Notes: generated by a model not told the origin, from the sequence alone. Positions 44,949 to 56,041 are shown, counted from the stretch's first letter. The stretch: DNA of 64,000 nt from Agrobacterium tumefaciens (GCA_025559845.1 CP048470.1:1907001-1971000), one strand, 5' to 3'. Translations and numbers: made by a program.

Positions 44949-46954
44949 TCAAGAAAATTCTCATTGCCAATAGAGGCGAAATCGCCTGTCGGGTTATCAA
45001 AACGGCGAAGAAACTGGGGATCGCCACAGTTGCGGTTTATTCCGATGCCGATGCCAATGCGCTGCATGTGAAAATGGCGGATGAGGCGGTCCATATCGGA
45101 CCGGCGCCCTCTTCTCAGTCATATATCGTCATTGAGAAAATTCTCGATGCGATCAAGAAAACCGGCGCAGATGCCGTGCATCCAGGCTACGGGTTCTTGT
45201 CGGAAAATGCTGCATTCGCTGAGGCTCTGGAAAAGGCGGGTGTGACCTTTATCGGTCCACCGGTCGGTGCCATCAAGGCAATGGGTGACAAGATCACCTC
45301 CAAGAAGCTGGCGGCTGAAGCGGGTGTTTCGACCGTACCCGGCCATATGGATTTGATCGCGGATGCCGATGAGGCAGTGAGAATTGCTACAGAGATCGGT
45401 TATCCCGTCATGATCAAGGCATCCGCTGGTGGTGGCGGCAAGGGCATGCGCATCGCCTGGAATGATACGGAAGCACGCGAGGGGTTCCAGTCTTCGAAAA
45501 ACGAGGCGAAGGCCTCCTTTGGTGATGATCGAATCTTCATTGAAAAGTTCGTGACCGAACCGCGCCACATCGAAATTCAGGTCTTGGGGGACAAGCACGG
45601 GACAGTGCTCTATCTTGGCGAGCGCGAGTGCTCCATCCAGCGTCGAAATCAGAAAGTCATCGAAGAGGCACCGTCTCCGTTTCTGGATGAGACGACACGC
45701 CGCGCGATGGGTGAGCAGGCTGTGGCGCTGGCCAAAGCTGTGGGCTATCACTCTGCCGGGACTGTCGAATTCATCGTCGATGGCAAGGCGAACAAGTTCT
45801 ATTTTCTTGAAATGAACACCCGTCTCCAGGTGGAGCATCCCGTTACCGAGCTTGTGACGGGCATCGATCTGGTCGAACAGATGATCCGTGTCGCATCCGG
45901 AGAAAAACTGACCTTCCGTCAGGAAGAGGTGAGATTAAACGGCTGGGCGGTCGAAAGCCGTCTTTATGCGGAAGATCCCTATCGTAATTTTCTGCCATCG
46001 ATCGGCAGGCTGACCCGATACCGTCCACCGCAGGAGGGATCTCGGGACAACGGTACTGTTGTCCGCAACGACACCGGTGTTTTCGAGGGCGGTGAAATCT
46101 CGATGTATTATGATCCGATGATAGCGAAGCTCTGCACTTGGGCGCCGGATCGTCTAACTGCCATTGATGCAATGGCGGATGCATTGGATCGGTTTGAGGT
46201 CGAAGGCATCGGTCATAACCTGCCGTTTCTTTCTGCAGTCATGCAGCACGAGCGTTTCCGCGACGGCCGTCTGACGACCGGCTTCATCGCCGAGGAGTTT
46301 CCGGATGGTTTCACCGGGGTTGATCCCGACGAAACGATGAGGCGAAAATTGTCGGCGGTAGCAGCTGTTATCCATCAGCGTCTCCAGGCCCGAGCAGTCG
46401 AGATTTCCGGGACCATTGGCAACCACCGCCGTATCGTTGGCAATGACTGGATCGTGTCGTCTGGTGTATCGTCAAACCACCGGGTACGAGTTGAGGCAAA
46501 CGCCGATGGAGGCGTTGCCCGCTTCAAGGACAATGAGGCGCTGGCAGTCTCTACCAGTTGGTTGCCGGGGCTGACACTCGGCCTGTTTAAAGTTGATGGT
46601 GAGGTTCTTTCCATTAAGGTTGATCTTACTGTTTCAGCCATTCGCCTTCGGCTGCAGGGTGTTGATGGGCTTTTCCGGGTCCGTAGCCCTCGCGTTGCAG
46701 AACTCGCGCAACTGATGCCGGAAAAGCTGCCGCCGGATACATCGAAATTGCTCTTGTGCCCCATGCCCGGGGTCATCACAGGCATCTCTGTTCAGGAGGG
46801 AGAAGATGTCGAAGCCGGTCAGGCACTCGCGACCGTCGAGGCGATGAAGATGGAGAATATCCTTCGTGCTGAAAAGCGCGGACGGGTTTCAAAAGTTGCC
46901 GCCAAACCGGGTGACAGTCTCGCTGTGGACGAAATCATCCTGGAATTCGAATAG
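44945..46954 (+). CDS. pccA: Propionyl-CoA carboxylase, biotin carboxylase/biotin carrier (alpha) subunit
   Basis: 669 residues: biotin carboxylase from residue 1 ([16 protein letters not shown]), ATP-grasp loop [10 protein letters not shown] near 160, [14 protein letters not shown] near 296, BT linker domain about 450-590, and a C-terminal biotinyl domain with EAMKM at 632-636 (K635 biotinylated). Length equals rhizobial PccA. Its ATG overlaps the remnant's stop by 4 bases. Carboxylates biotin with bicarbonate and ATP, feeding PccB. Confidence 0.96.
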   Translation: MIKKILIANRGEIACRVIKTAKKLGIATVAVYSDADANALHVKMADEAVHIGPAPSSQSYIVIEKILDAIKKTGADAVHPGYGFLSENAAFAEALEKAGVTFIGPPVGAIKAMGDKITSKKLAAEAGVSTVPGHMDLIADADEAVRIATEIGYPVMIKASAGGGGKGMRIAWNDTEAREGFQSSKNEAKASFGDDRIFIEKFVTEPRHIEIQVLGDKHGTVLYLGERECSIQRRNQKVIEEAPSPFLDETTRRAMGEQAVALAKAVGYHSAGTVEFIVDGKANKFYFLEMNTRLQVEHPVTELVTGIDLVEQMIRVASGEKLTFRQEEVRLNGWAVESRLYAEDPYRNFLPSIGRLTRYRPPQEGSRDNGTVVRNDTGVFEGGEISMYYDPMIAKLCTWAPDRLTAIDAMADALDRFEVEGIGHNLPFLSAVMQHERFRDGRLTTGFIAEEFPDGFTGVDPDETMRRKLSAVAAVIHQRLQARAVEISGTIGNHRRIVGNDWIVSSGVSSNHRVRVEANADGGVARFKDNEALAVSTSWLPGLTLGLFKVDGEVLSIKVDLTVSAIRLRLQGVDGLFRVRSPRVAELAQLMPEKLPPDTSKLLLCPMPGVITGISVQEGEDVEAGQALATVEAMKMENILRAEKRGRVSKVAAKPGDSLAVDEIILEFE

Positions 46955-47061
46955 TTGGGAACGGATTTAAGGCGCGGGCGGTTGTCACGGCGTCAACAGG
47001 GTCACGGCCGCACTTGTGGCAGGCCGTGAAAAACGCAGAGACGGCAGAAGGGATGAGGTGC

Positions 47062-49203
47062 ATGTCCGACGAAAAGAAGCGCAACGACTGGCAGCTTCTT
47101 GCCGAAAAGGAACTGAAGCGTTCGCCCGATGATATTGTCTGGCATACGCCGGAGGGTATCGACATCAAGCCGGTTTACACGGCCAGTGACATTGCTGACG
47201 TAGCCCATCTCGATAGTCTTCCCGGGTTTTCTCCTTTTGTGCGCGGTCCTCGTGCCACCATGTATGCCGGTCGTCCCTGGACAATTCGCCAATATGCCGG
47301 TTTTTCGACGGCAGAGGCGTCCAACGCCTTTTACCGCAAGGCATTGGCTGCCGGACAGCAAGGCGTTTCGGTGGCTTTCGACCTTGCAACACATCGCGGT
47401 TACGATAGCGACCATCCGCGTGTTGAGGGCGACGTCGGCAAGGCCGGAGTGGCGATCGACAGTGTCGAGGATATGAAGATCCTGTTCGACGGCATTCCGC
47501 TCGAGAAGGTTTCAGTGTCGATGACCATGAATGGCGCCGTCATTCCGGTTCTGGCGAATTTCATAGTTGCGGGAGAGGAGCAGGGTGTTTCGCGTGCCGA
47601 GCTTTCGGGCACCATACAGAACGACATTCTCAAGGAGTTCATGGTCCGCAATACCTACATCTATCCGCCCGAGCCGTCGATGCGTATCATTGCCGATATC
47701 ATCGAATACACGGCGAAGGAGATGCCGAAGTTCAACTCGATTTCCATTTCCGGCTACCACATGCAGGAAGCCGGAGCGACGCTGGTTCAGGAACTGGCTT
47801 TCACGCTGGCAGATGGTCGTGAGTATGTCCGTGCCGCACTCGCCAAGGGCTTGAATGTCGATGATTTCGCCGGCCGCCTGTCATTCTTTTTCGCCATCGG
47901 CATGAATTTCTTCATGGAGGCGGCGAAGTTGCGTGCTGCACGTCTGCTCTGGTCGCGCATCATGGAAGAGTTCAAACCCCAAAAGCCATCGTCGCTCATG
48001 CTCCGCACCCATTGCCAAACATCGGGCGTATCACTTCAGGAGCAGGACCCTTACAACAATATCGTGCGTACTGCTTTCGAAGCGATGTCCGCGGTTCTCG
48101 GTGGTACGCAGTCGTTGCATACGAATTCCTTTGACGAGGCGATTGCCCTGCCGACGGAGTTTTCGGCACGTATTGCCCGCAACACCCAGCTTATCCTTCA
48201 GCACGAGACCGGTGTGACCAAGGTTGTCGATCCCCTGGCTGGTTCCTACTATGTCGAGAGCCTGACGACAGAACTGGCAGAAAAGGCGTGGGCACTGATC
48301 GATGAGGTCGAAGCCCTTGGTGGTATGACCAAGGCTGTGGCCGAAGGCTTGCCCAAGCGACTGATCGAAGAAGCTGCGACCCGCCGTCAGGCAGCCGTAG
48401 ACAAGGGCGAGGAGGTCATTGTCGGGGTCAACCGTTACAGACTTGAAACGGAAGACGAAATCGAGGTTCTCGATATCGACAACGCGGCTGTGCGGGCGGC
48501 GCAAGTTCGCCGGATTGCGGATACGAGGCGGCGTCGAAACGCCAAGGAAGCAGAATCTGCCTTGGCAGCTTTGTCCGAGGTGGCGCGCAGCGGAACGGGC
48601 AATATTCTCGAGGCTGCCGTGGTGGCTGCCCGGGCCCGCGCGACGGTCGGCGAGATATCTGATGCACTTCGCTCGGCCTACGGGGACCATGCGGCAGTTC
48701 CAGAAGTGGTCAGCGATATCTATGGTGAAGCCTATAAGAACGAGCCGGAGCTTGCTACACTCGCTGCCCGCCTTTCGGGCGTGGCGGAAAAGGTTGGCAC
48801 CAAACCGCGCATCATGGTCGCCAAGCTTGGGCAGGACGGACATGATCGCGGTGCTAAGGTCATCGCTTCGGCCTTCGGTGATATCGGTTTCGATGTGATT
48901 GCCGGGCCGCTGTTCCAAACCCCGGACGAAGCCGCAGACCTCGCCGTGAAGAACAGAGTGCATGTCGTCGGCATGTCGTCGCTGGCGGCGGGGCACAAGA
49001 CGCTGGCTCCGCAGCTTGTCGAAGCCCTTAAAGCCAAGGGCGCACAGGATATCATCGTGGTGGCCGGTGGGGTCATTCCGCGTCAGGACTACCAGTTCCT
49101 GCTCGACCACGGCGTTTCGGCCATTTTCGGACCGGGCACCAATGTCATGGATGCGGCCAACAAGGTGCTCGACCTTCTGGAAGGCATCCGCCGCAACGCG
49201 TGA
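47062..49203 (+). CDS. mcm: Methylmalonyl-CoA mutase (B12-dependent)
   Basis: A 713-residue single-chain mutase turning (R)-methylmalonyl-CoA into succinyl-CoA. The substrate barrel is evident ([57 protein letters not shown]) and the C-terminal cobalamin domain has DGHDRG at 592-597 (lower ligand H594). GAGG four bases before ATG 47062 sets the start. In rhizobia a homologue (bhbA) is needed for normal polyhydroxybutyrate/propionate use. Requires adenosylcobalamin; no chaperone gene (meaB) is beside it. Confidence 0.95.
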   Translation: MSDEKKRNDWQLLAEKELKRSPDDIVWHTPEGIDIKPVYTASDIADVAHLDSLPGFSPFVRGPRATMYAGRPWTIRQYAGFSTAEASNAFYRKALAAGQQGVSVAFDLATHRGYDSDHPRVEGDVGKAGVAIDSVEDMKILFDGIPLEKVSVSMTMNGAVIPVLANFIVAGEEQGVSRAELSGTIQNDILKEFMVRNTYIYPPEPSMRIIADIIEYTAKEMPKFNSISISGYHMQEAGATLVQELAFTLADGREYVRAALAKGLNVDDFAGRLSFFFAIGMNFFMEAAKLRAARLLWSRIMEEFKPQKPSSLMLRTHCQTSGVSLQEQDPYNNIVRTAFEAMSAVLGGTQSLHTNSFDEAIALPTEFSARIARNTQLILQHETGVTKVVDPLAGSYYVESLTTELAEKAWALIDEVEALGGMTKAVAEGLPKRLIEEAATRRQAAVDKGEEVIVGVNRYRLETEDEIEVLDIDNAAVRAAQVRRIADTRRRRNAKEAESALAALSEVARSGTGNILEAAVVAARARATVGEISDALRSAYGDHAAVPEVVSDIYGEAYKNEPELATLAARLSGVAEKVGTKPRIMVAKLGQDGHDRGAKVIASAFGDIGFDVIAGPLFQTPDEAADLAVKNRVHVVGMSSLAAGHKTLAPQLVEALKAKGAQDIIVVAGGVIPRQDYQFLLDHGVSAIFGPGTNVMDAANKVLDLLEGIRRNA

Positions 49204-49213
49204 GGAAACAGGA

Positions 49214-49636
49214 ATGTTTGGAAAACTGAACCACATCGCCATCGCGGTGCCGGATCTCGATGCCTCCGTGGCGCATTACAGGGCACTCGGGGCTGCCGTG
49301 TCGGAACCGCAATCGCTACCGGAACATGGCGTGACCGTCGTGTTCATTCAGGCCGACAATACCAAAATCGAGTTGTTGTATCCGTTGGGAGAAGGGTCTC
49401 CTATCGCTGCGTTTCTCGGCAGGAATCCAATGGGCGGCATGCACCATATCTGTTTCGAGGTGCCTGATATTTTGGTCGCCCGCGACGGTCTTGTTGCGAA
49501 GGGCATTCGTATTCTCGGAGATGGAGAACCCAAAACAGGTGCACATGGCAATCCGGTTCTCTTTCTACATCCCAAGGACATGTCGGGAGTGCTTTACGAA
49601 CTGGAAGAAGTCAAATCCCCGCCGACACATGTCTGA
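49214..49636 (+). CDS. mce: Methylmalonyl-CoA epimerase
   Basis: 140 residues, VOC fold, starting MFGKLNHIAIAVPDLDASVAHYRALGA. Metal ligands are visible as the early His of LNHIAIAV, the His of GGMHHICFEV and the Glu of LYELEEV. It interconverts S- and R-methylmalonyl-CoA, the step between PccAB and the mutase. Begins 10 bases after the mutase with AGGAAACAGG upstream. It completes the pathway within this operon. Confidence 0.94.
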   Translation: MFGKLNHIAIAVPDLDASVAHYRALGAAVSEPQSLPEHGVTVVFIQADNTKIELLYPLGEGSPIAAFLGRNPMGGMHHICFEVPDILVARDGLVAKGIRILGDGEPKTGAHGNPVLFLHPKDMSGVLYELEEVKSPPTHV

Positions 49637-49690
49637 AACACAACTGCCGTAGGGCTGCGTCGACTTAAGACATGCGCGTGAAATCGAATG

Positions 49691-49736
49691 TTCGTTTCCT
49701 TTCTTTTGACATTCGTTTAATTTTCGTTTTTATGGT
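49691..49736 (+). promoter_or_regulatory. glpD promoter with phased TTCGTTT repeats
   Basis: TTCGTTT occurs at 49691-49697, 49712-49718 and 49723-49729, with steps of 21 and 11 bases that keep the copies on one face of the helix. TTGACA at 49706-49711 and a weak TATGGT at 49731-49736 suggest the promoter lies inside the array. TTCG-type half sites are typical of DeoR/GlpR repressors; the gene for such a repressor is not in the window. Binding is inferred. Confidence 0.55.
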
Positions 49737-49788
49737 TGCTGTCTTTCAACGGCCGAGGAAATCGGCCCGGTAACGACGTGGAGGCAGC

Positions 49789-51300
49789 ATGTCTGGCAAA
49801 AAAATATACGACATTTTCGTGATTGGCGGTGGCGTGAACGGCTGCGGGATTGCGCGCGATGCGGCAGGCCGTGGTTATTCTGTTGCGCTTGCGGAAAAGG
49901 GTGATTTTGCCTCTGGCACGTCGTCTGCTGCAACCAAGCTGATCCATGGCGGTCTGCGTTATCTCGAACATTACGAATTCCGGCTGGTGCGCGAAGCGCT
50001 GATGGAGCGCGAGGTGCTGTGGGCGATGGCGCCGCACATCATCTGGCCGATGCGCTTCGTGCTGCCGTTCCAGAAAGGCGGCGTGCGCCCGGCCTGGCTG
50101 ATCCGGCTCGGCCTGTTTCTCTATGACCACCTGGGTGGCCGCAAGCTGTTGCCGGCGACGAAGACTCTCGACCTTCGCCGTGATGTGGCCGGCAAGCCGC
50201 TGAAGCCGGTGTTTGCCACGGCGTTCGAATATTCCGATGGCTGGGTCGATGATGCGCGTTTTGTGGTGCTGAATGCCCGCGATGCGCAACAGCGCGGTGC
50301 GACGATCCTGAACCGCACCCGCGTGGTGTCGGCACGGCGCGAGGATGGCCTGTGGCGGATCGAGACCTTTGACGAAAAGAGCGGGCAGGCGGGTGTCTAT
50401 ACGGCCCGCATGCTGGTCAATGCCTCCGGTCCCTGGGTCGATACGGTGCTGTCAGGCGTGTTCGGCCGCAACAATGTGCACAATGTCCGGTTGGTGCAGG
50501 GTAGCCATATCATCGTGAAGAAGAAGTTTGCCGATCCGCGTGCCTACTTCTTCCAGAACCCGGATGGGCGTATCATCTTCGCCATCCCCTATGAGCGGGA
50601 TTTTACGCTGATCGGCACGACCGACCGCGACTATACCGGCGATCCGGCCCATGTGCGTATCAGCGCCGAAGAGACGAGCTATCTGTGCAATGCGGCAAGC
50701 GAGTATTTCTCCGAGCCGGTCAAGGCTGAAGATATCGTCTGGACCTATTCGGGGGTTCGCCCGCTGTTCGATGATGGTGCATCGAAGGCGCAGGAAGCAA
50801 CGCGCGATTACGTCCTGAAGGTGGAAGGCGCCGATGGCGAGGCACCGCTTCTCAACGTGTTCGGCGGCAAGCTGACAACCTACCGTCGCCTGGCCGAGCA
50901 TGCGCTGGAAAAGATCGGTTCAGCCATTGGAGCAAAGGGCAACGCGTGGACAGCGTCTTCCCATCTGCCGGGCGGTGACTTCGGGGTGAATGGTTATGAG
51001 GAACAGGTGAAGGCGCTTTTGGCTCGCTACCCGTTCCTTGAGCGTGTGCATGGTGAGCGACTGGTGCGCAACTACGGTACGGATGCTGGTGAGTTGCTTG
51101 GCGCTGCATCGGGCGTTGCCGATCTCGGTCGCCACTTCGGTGGAACGCTCTATGAGATCGAGGTGCGCTGGCTGGTCGAACGTGAATGGGCCGTCACCGC
51201 AGATGACATCCTCTGGAGACGCACAAAACAGGGTTTGCGGTTAAGCAAGGAGCAGATCGCCGGGCTCAACGACTTCTTGCGGGTGCCTGAAGCGGCCTGA
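49789..51300 (+). CDS. glpD: Aerobic glycerol-3-phosphate dehydrogenase
   Basis: 503 residues, FAD flavoprotein of the inner membrane that oxidises glycerol 3-phosphate to dihydroxyacetone phosphate, giving electrons to quinone. It has the dinucleotide site FVIGGGVNGCGIARDAAGRGY at 11-31, DFASGTSSAATKLIHGGLRYLE, and VWTYSGVRPLFDDG. The C-terminal DAO_C domain is complete. Length matches GlpD. No glpK or glpSTPQV genes flank it, which is unlike some rhizobial glp operons. Confidence 0.95.
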   Translation: MSGKKIYDIFVIGGGVNGCGIARDAAGRGYSVALAEKGDFASGTSSAATKLIHGGLRYLEHYEFRLVREALMEREVLWAMAPHIIWPMRFVLPFQKGGVRPAWLIRLGLFLYDHLGGRKLLPATKTLDLRRDVAGKPLKPVFATAFEYSDGWVDDARFVVLNARDAQQRGATILNRTRVVSARREDGLWRIETFDEKSGQAGVYTARMLVNASGPWVDTVLSGVFGRNNVHNVRLVQGSHIIVKKKFADPRAYFFQNPDGRIIFAIPYERDFTLIGTTDRDYTGDPAHVRISAEETSYLCNAASEYFSEPVKAEDIVWTYSGVRPLFDDGASKAQEATRDYVLKVEGADGEAPLLNVFGGKLTTYRRLAEHALEKIGSAIGAKGNAWTASSHLPGGDFGVNGYEEQVKALLARYPFLERVHGERLVRNYGTDAGELLGAASGVADLGRHFGGTLYEIEVRWLVEREWAVTADDILWRRTKQGLRLSKEQIAGLNDFLRVPEAA

Positions 51301-51320
51301 CCGCTCGTGCAGCAAATCGT

Positions 51321-52562
51321 TCAATCCGTATTGGCGTTTCTGCCGTTTTTCAGCACGCTGTCCTGTGTAAGGATATAGTCGTCTGCAGCCGACAGAGCGA
51401 GGTCCAGATGGCCTTCGAAAACCAATTCGGATTCATCGGGTCTAATCTGGAGTTTCGGCATTCCGCCAAAACGAACGGCCTGAGATTGGGCGAGGCCGTC
51501 GGTGATCCCGCTTTCCAGAAGGTCGAAATATCGTGTGCCCGGTCCTGTCAGGTAAACAGGCATGTGGCCGTGCAGGCTGAAGAGCCGTGACAGTCCGTTG
51601 CCAAGCGACAGTCCGGCTGTACGAAAGGCAAGACGTGGCATGCGTGCGCCAACACGTGCGGCGACAGCAATCTTGTCGACTTCTGCGACTGGCACGAATT
51701 TAGCCGGTTCGGCATGGGCTGGCGCTTCAAAGGCTGAACGGAGGATCGCGTAAAAACCGCTATAGGCCTCGATACAGCCTCTCGTGCCGCAACGGCACAA
51801 GGCACCGTCAGCGAGATGGAGCATGTGCCCGAAATTGGGGGCGCTGAGGTCGATGGTGTCACCGTTTCGTCGCGCAATCCCAAGTCCGATGCTGTGACCC
51901 AATGACAAGGTGACAAGCGCCTCTGCGCCGGCCGCCAGCTCATCTCGCATGTTTTCCCTGATTGCCACCGCTTTTGCTGCAAGCAGGGTTTCATTGTTCA
52001 GAGTGACCCGAACATGCCCGTTCTCGCCCAGAATTTCCTGAAAGTTGATTTTCTCGTTACCCAGTACCGGCGACCAGACAAGCGTGGCGTAGGTCGTGTC
52101 GACCAATCCTTTACTGCTGATGGAGATCTGGAGAATGTCTGCTCTAGATATGTGTGAACGTAGTGCGAGCCTTTCCATGCCGGCGACGATGGAGTTGGCG
52201 AACGTACCTTTTGCGGTCACGTTCCGTTGTTCTGCGAACCTGTCGACCAGTTTGCCCGAGTAATCCACAAGCGAATACTGCACGCTGTCGGACGAGATGA
52301 TGATAATTGCGACGTAGCAAAACGCTCCGTTTGGACCAAAGAGAATTCGGGGACGTCCGCGTCCTGCAGCGTTTTGTTGTTCCTTGCGCTGTATCAGTCC
52401 AGTCCGTTCAAGATCTGCGGTTATGGCAGAGACCGTCGCTGATGCCAGTCCGGTGAAAGATGACAGATCCGTGTGTGACAGGCTGCCTTGGCGACGAAGG
52501 GCCGACAGCACCGAAAGGCTGTTTTTCTGGCGCACCAGTTCGGTACTTGCAATGACGGACAT
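51321..52562 (-). CDS. ROK family transcriptional regulator (XylR-like) divergent from xylFHG
   Basis: 413 residues: N-terminal winged helix-turn-helix (SVLSALRRQGSLSHTDLSSFTGLASATVSAI) and a C-terminal ROK sugar-kinase-like domain. The zinc motif CRCGTRGCIEAYSG is present. The kinase Asp/Gly signature region is degenerate, as in ROK repressors. ATG 52562; the frame to 52769 contains an improbable Cys/His-rich extension. It faces xylF with 242 bases between, including a 25-bp palindrome. A repressor relieved by xylose is likely. Confidence 0.88.
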   Translation of the reverse strand: MSVIASTELVRQKNSLSVLSALRRQGSLSHTDLSSFTGLASATVSAITADLERTGLIQRKEQQNAAGRGRPRILFGPNGAFCYVAIIIISSDSVQYSLVDYSGKLVDRFAEQRNVTAKGTFANSIVAGMERLALRSHISRADILQISISSKGLVDTTYATLVWSPVLGNEKINFQEILGENGHVRVTLNNETLLAAKAVAIRENMRDELAAGAEALVTLSLGHSIGLGIARRNGDTIDLSAPNFGHMLHLADGALCRCGTRGCIEAYSGFYAILRSAFEAPAHAEPAKFVPVAEVDKIAVAARVGARMPRLAFRTAGLSLGNGLSRLFSLHGHMPVYLTGPGTRYFDLLESGITDGLAQSQAVRFGGMPKLQIRPDESELVFEGHLDLALSAADDYILTQDSVLKNGRNANTD

Positions 52563-52670
52563 GTGCCGTGTCTGCTCCCTGAAGGGTCTGTTCTTGTTGT
52601 GCCTGCGGGCATGCCAATGGCCGAAGCCACAAGCCAAATCAAGACACCAAAGGACTACCCGCAGCCGTTG

Positions 52671-52699
52671 TTGACAGCCTGGGGAATCTCTGACATTAA
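52671..52699 (+). promoter_or_regulatory. Likely sigma-70-type promoter of xylF
   Basis: A consensus TTGACA box at 52671-52676 is followed 17 bases later by CATTAA at 52694-52699. The palindrome begins at 52698, so a bound repressor would cover the -10 and start region. Placed about 105 bases before the xylF start. Confidence 0.55.
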
Positions 52700-52722
52700 T
52701 TTTCTCGACTGTCGAGAAAATT
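52698..52722. promoter_or_regulatory. Perfect 25-bp palindrome, putative ROK/XylR operator
   Basis: Arms AATTTTCTCGAC and GTCGAGAAAATT, 12 bp each, are exact inverted copies around one central T. It overlaps the -10 region of the xylF promoter and lies in the interval shared with the ROK gene. Strong dyad symmetry and position make it a convincing repressor site. Confidence 0.75.
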
Positions 52723-52804
52723 GTGAAATCACAGTGGCCGGCAGCAGTTTTCGGGCGGTTTTCCTGCATGGAGGTGCAGGCTTCGCCCTTACCGGGAGGA
52801 CATC

Positions 52805-53845
52805 ATGAATTCATTTGCCAAGCTTTTGGCGGGCACCGCTGTGCTCGTTTCTCTGCATACCGCCGCTATTGCTGCCGACCTCGTCGTGGGCGTTTCCTGG
52901 TCCAACTTCCAGGAAGAGCGCTGGAAGACCGATGAGGCAGCGATCAAATCCGCACTGGAAAAAGCCGGAGCGAAATATATTTCTGCGGATGCTCAGTCAT
53001 CAGCTGCCAAGCAGCTGACGGACGTTGAATCGCTGATCTCGCAGGGCGCCAATGCGCTTATCATTCTTGCGCAGGACAGCGACGCAATCGGCCCGGCGGT
53101 AGAAAAGGCCGTTGCTGAGGGTATTCCGGTCGTTGGTTATGACCGCCTGATCGAAAACCAGAGCGCGTTCTATATTACCTTCGATAACAAGGAAGTTGGA
53201 CGTTTGCAGGCTGCTGAAGTCTTCAAGGTCAAACCTGAAGGCAACTACGTCTTCATCAAGGGGTCGTCTGCCGATCCGAACGCCGACTTCCTGTTTGCCG
53301 GGCAGCAGGAGGTCCTGAAAGCCGCTGTTGACAGCGGCAAGATCAAGAATGTCGGCGAAGCCTATACGGATGGCTGGAAGCCAGAAAACGCCCAGAAAAA
53401 CATGGAGCAGTTCCTGACCAAGAATAACAACAAGGTCGATGCTGTTGTTGCTTCGAATGATGGAACGGCTGGCGGTGCAATCGCTGCTCTGGCGGCGCAG
53501 GGTCTTGCAGGTTCCGTTCCTGTTTCGGGTCAGGATGCTGACTTTGCAGCCCTTAATCGAGTTGCGCTCGGCACGCAGACGGTTTCCGTCTGGAAGGACA
53601 GCCGTGAACTGGGCAAGGAAGCAGCGGGCATCGCGCTGGAACTTGCCGGTGGCAAGAAGATGACAGAAATCAAAGGTGTGACGACCTTTGAAGGTGGTCC
53701 GAAGAAGGTCGCGATGCAGTCGGTATTCCTCAAGCCGGTTGCCATCACCAAGGACAACCTCGGTGTTGTGATCGACGCTGGCTGGATCAAGAAAGAAACA
53801 GCTTGCCAGGGTGTGAAGGCCGGAACCGTCAAGGCCTGCAACTGA
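52805..53845 (+). CDS. xylF: D-xylose ABC transporter, periplasmic binding protein
   Basis: A 346-residue ribose/xylose-type binding protein. The signal peptide is [23 protein letters not shown], cut before ADLVVG. Typical XylF features: [50 protein letters not shown] and [47 protein letters not shown] precedes the ATG, a very strong ribosome site. First gene of xylFHG. Confidence 0.95.
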   Translation: MNSFAKLLAGTAVLVSLHTAAIAADLVVGVSWSNFQEERWKTDEAAIKSALEKAGAKYISADAQSSAAKQLTDVESLISQGANALIILAQDSDAIGPAVEKAVAEGIPVVGYDRLIENQSAFYITFDNKEVGRLQAAEVFKVKPEGNYVFIKGSSADPNADFLFAGQQEVLKAAVDSGKIKNVGEAYTDGWKPENAQKNMEQFLTKNNNKVDAVVASNDGTAGGAIAALAAQGLAGSVPVSGQDADFAALNRVALGTQTVSVWKDSRELGKEAAGIALELAGGKKMTEIKGVTTFEGGPKKVAMQSVFLKPVAITKDNLGVVIDAGWIKKETACQGVKAGTVKACN

Positions 53846-53925
53846 TACATCAAGTGTCCGAGCTTGGGCGCTGCGCTGCAGATTGTGGCGCGGCGCCTTT
53901 CAGCCGTGAGGAGGACCGGCAGTCC

Positions 53926-55239
53926 ATGGCCGACATTACCCAAACCAATTCAACCACGCCGTCCAAGAGCGACAAATCTGGTTCAATTGCGCGCTTCATT
54001 GGCGCGACCGAACTGGACACTCGTCTTCTTGGCATGGTCGGTGCGCTTCTTCTGATCTGGATAGGATTTCATATCCTTTCCGGCGGCCTGTTTCTGACGC
54101 CGCGAAACCTCTGGAACCTGTCGGTACAGACAGCCTCCGTTGCAGTTATGGCAACGGGGATGGTGCTTGTAATAGTAACCCGCAATATTGATCTCTCGGT
54201 CGGATCCATACTTGGCTTTTCCGGCATGATCATGGGTGTGACCCAAGCAGAGATTTTGCCGCAGATCCTCGGTTTCGAACACGGCGCGACATGGATCATC
54301 ACGCTTTTGGTCGGCATTCTCGTCGGTGGTGGCATAGGCATGCTGCAAGGCTCCATCATTGCCTTCCTCAATGTGCCGTCCTTTATTGTCACGCTTGGTG
54401 GCCTGCTGGTTTGGCGTGGTGGTACGTGGTTCATCACCAGTGGTCGTACGGTTGCCCCAATGGACTCGACCTTCCGGCTTATGGGTGGTGGCACAAGCGG
54501 GTCGATTGGCGCTACGTGGAGCTGGATCGCTGCCATCGTCGCCTGTCTCGCCATTGTTGCAGCGATCCTGAATTCAAGGCACCAGCGTCGCCGTTTTGGC
54601 TTTCCATTGCGTCCCGTCTGGGCGGAGTATTTTCTGGCAGCACTCGGCTGCTTCATCGTTATTGGCTTCGTTGCGATCGTGAACAGCTATCCGTGGCCGG
54701 TCAACATCGCCCGCAACTACGCGGATGCGAATGGTATCGCTTGGCCGGATGGTGGCTTGTTCATCTCTCATGGCATTGCCATCCCGGTGCTGATGGCGCT
54801 CGCTGTCGGTGCCGTGATGACATTTATTGCCACTCGGCTGCGCTTTGGCCGTTATGTCTTTGCCATTGGCGGAAATCCGGAGGCGGCGGAATTGGCGGGG
54901 ATCAAAACCCGCTGGGTGACGGTGAAGATATTCACGTTGATGGGCGTGCTCTGCGCCATCGCAGCCGCAATATCGACAGCTCGACTTAACGCCGCAACCA
55001 ACGCGCAAGGCGAGCTGGATGAACTCTACACCATCGCCGCCGCAGTGATCGGCGGGACGTCGCTTGCTGGCGGTGTCGGAACGATAGCGGGCGCGATGCT
55101 CGGTGCGCTGGTCATGCAGTCGTTGCAGTCCGGAATGGTGCTTGTGGGGATCGATACGCCTTTCCAACGCATCGTCGTTGGCGTGGTGCTCGTCGTTGCC
55201 GTGTGGCTCGACACCATCTACCGCGCTCGCGCAAAGTAA
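53926..55239 (+). CDS. xylH: D-xylose ABC transporter permease
   Basis: A 437-residue BPD_transp_2-type permease with about ten or more helices: [41 protein letters not shown], and [46 protein letters not shown] sits just before ATG 53926; the frame reaching back into xylF is not the start. The length with an insertion between helices matches XylH rather than RbsC. Confidence 0.94.
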   Translation: MADITQTNSTTPSKSDKSGSIARFIGATELDTRLLGMVGALLLIWIGFHILSGGLFLTPRNLWNLSVQTASVAVMATGMVLVIVTRNIDLSVGSILGFSGMIMGVTQAEILPQILGFEHGATWIITLLVGILVGGGIGMLQGSIIAFLNVPSFIVTLGGLLVWRGGTWFITSGRTVAPMDSTFRLMGGGTSGSIGATWSWIAAIVACLAIVAAILNSRHQRRRFGFPLRPVWAEYFLAALGCFIVIGFVAIVNSYPWPVNIARNYADANGIAWPDGGLFISHGIAIPVLMALAVGAVMTFIATRLRFGRYVFAIGGNPEAAELAGIKTRWVTVKIFTLMGVLCAIAAAISTARLNAATNAQGELDELYTIAAAVIGGTSLAGGVGTIAGAMLGALVMQSLQSGMVLVGIDTPFQRIVVGVVLVVAVWLDTIYRARAK

Positions 55240-55258
55240 GAACCGAGGAGACACCGAT

Positions 55259-56041
55259 ATGGTTGAACAAATCACTCCCCTCGTGGAAATGCGTAACATT
55301 TCCATTTCCTTCGGCGGTATTCATGCGGTGGAAAACGCCTCCGTCGATCTTTTCCCCGGAGAGGTCGTGGCCCTACTGGGACACAATGGCGCGGGAAAAT
55401 CGACGCTCATCAAGATTCTTTCCGGCGCCTACAGGCGGGATAACGGAGAAATTCTCATCAACGGCGAGGATGCGGATATCCGCAATCCCCGCGACGCCAA
55501 GAAATACGGGATCGAGACGATCTATCAGACCCTGGCCGTCGCCGACAACGTCGACGCCGCAGCAAATCTTTATCTCGGACGTGAGCTGAAGACGAAGTGG
55601 GGTACGTTGGATGACGTTGCCATGGAAGCCTCGGCGCGTGAGGTCATGGGGCGGTTGAACCCGAATTTCAGACGCTTCAAGGAGCCGGTGAAGGCGCTTT
55701 CAGGTGGTCAGCGGCAGTCCGTCGCGATTGCACGGGCCATTCTGTTTGATGCCCGCATCCTCATTATGGATGAACCAACTGCAGCGCTTGGTCCCCAGGA
55801 GACGGCGCAGGTCGGTGATCTAGTAAAGGAATTGAAACGGCAGGGGATTGGCATCTTTCTCATCAGCCACGATATCCATGACGTGTTCGATCTCGCCGAT
55901 CGGGTATTCGTGATGAAAAACGGAAAGGTTGTTGGTCACGCCCGCACACAGGATGTGACGAAGGACGAGGTCCTTGGCATGATCATCCTCGGCAAGGTGC
56001 CGGCTGGTGCGGTGCCCGGTCCGGGTGCGACGCAATCCTGA
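55259..56041 (+). CDS. xylG: D-xylose ABC transporter ATPase, single-domain form
   Basis: 260 residues with one nucleotide-binding domain: Walker [10 protein letters not shown] at 41-49, LSGGQ 147-151, Walker B ILIMDEP 167-173, H-loop ISHDIHD. E. coli XylG/RbsA have two domains and about 510 residues. This short form is common in Rhizobiales and would act as a homodimer. GAGGAGA precedes ATG 55259. No second ATPase half follows; the sequence changes character at once after the stop. Confidence 0.93.
   Translation: MVEQITPLVEMRNISISFGGIHAVENASVDLFPGEVVALLGHNGAGKSTLIKILSGAYRRDNGEILINGEDADIRNPRDAKKYGIETIYQTLAVADNVDAAANLYLGRELKTKWGTLDDVAMEASAREVMGRLNPNFRRFKEPVKALSGGQRQSVAIARAILFDARILIMDEPTAALGPQETAQVGDLVKELKRQGIGIFLISHDIHDVFDLADRVFVMKNGKVVGHARTQDVTKDEVLGMIILGKVPAGAVPGPGATQS

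Noticed and set aside
48031..49242. 403-codon open frame antisense to the methylmalonyl-CoA mutase gene
   Set aside because: Fully explained by the codon pattern of the mutase on the other strand.
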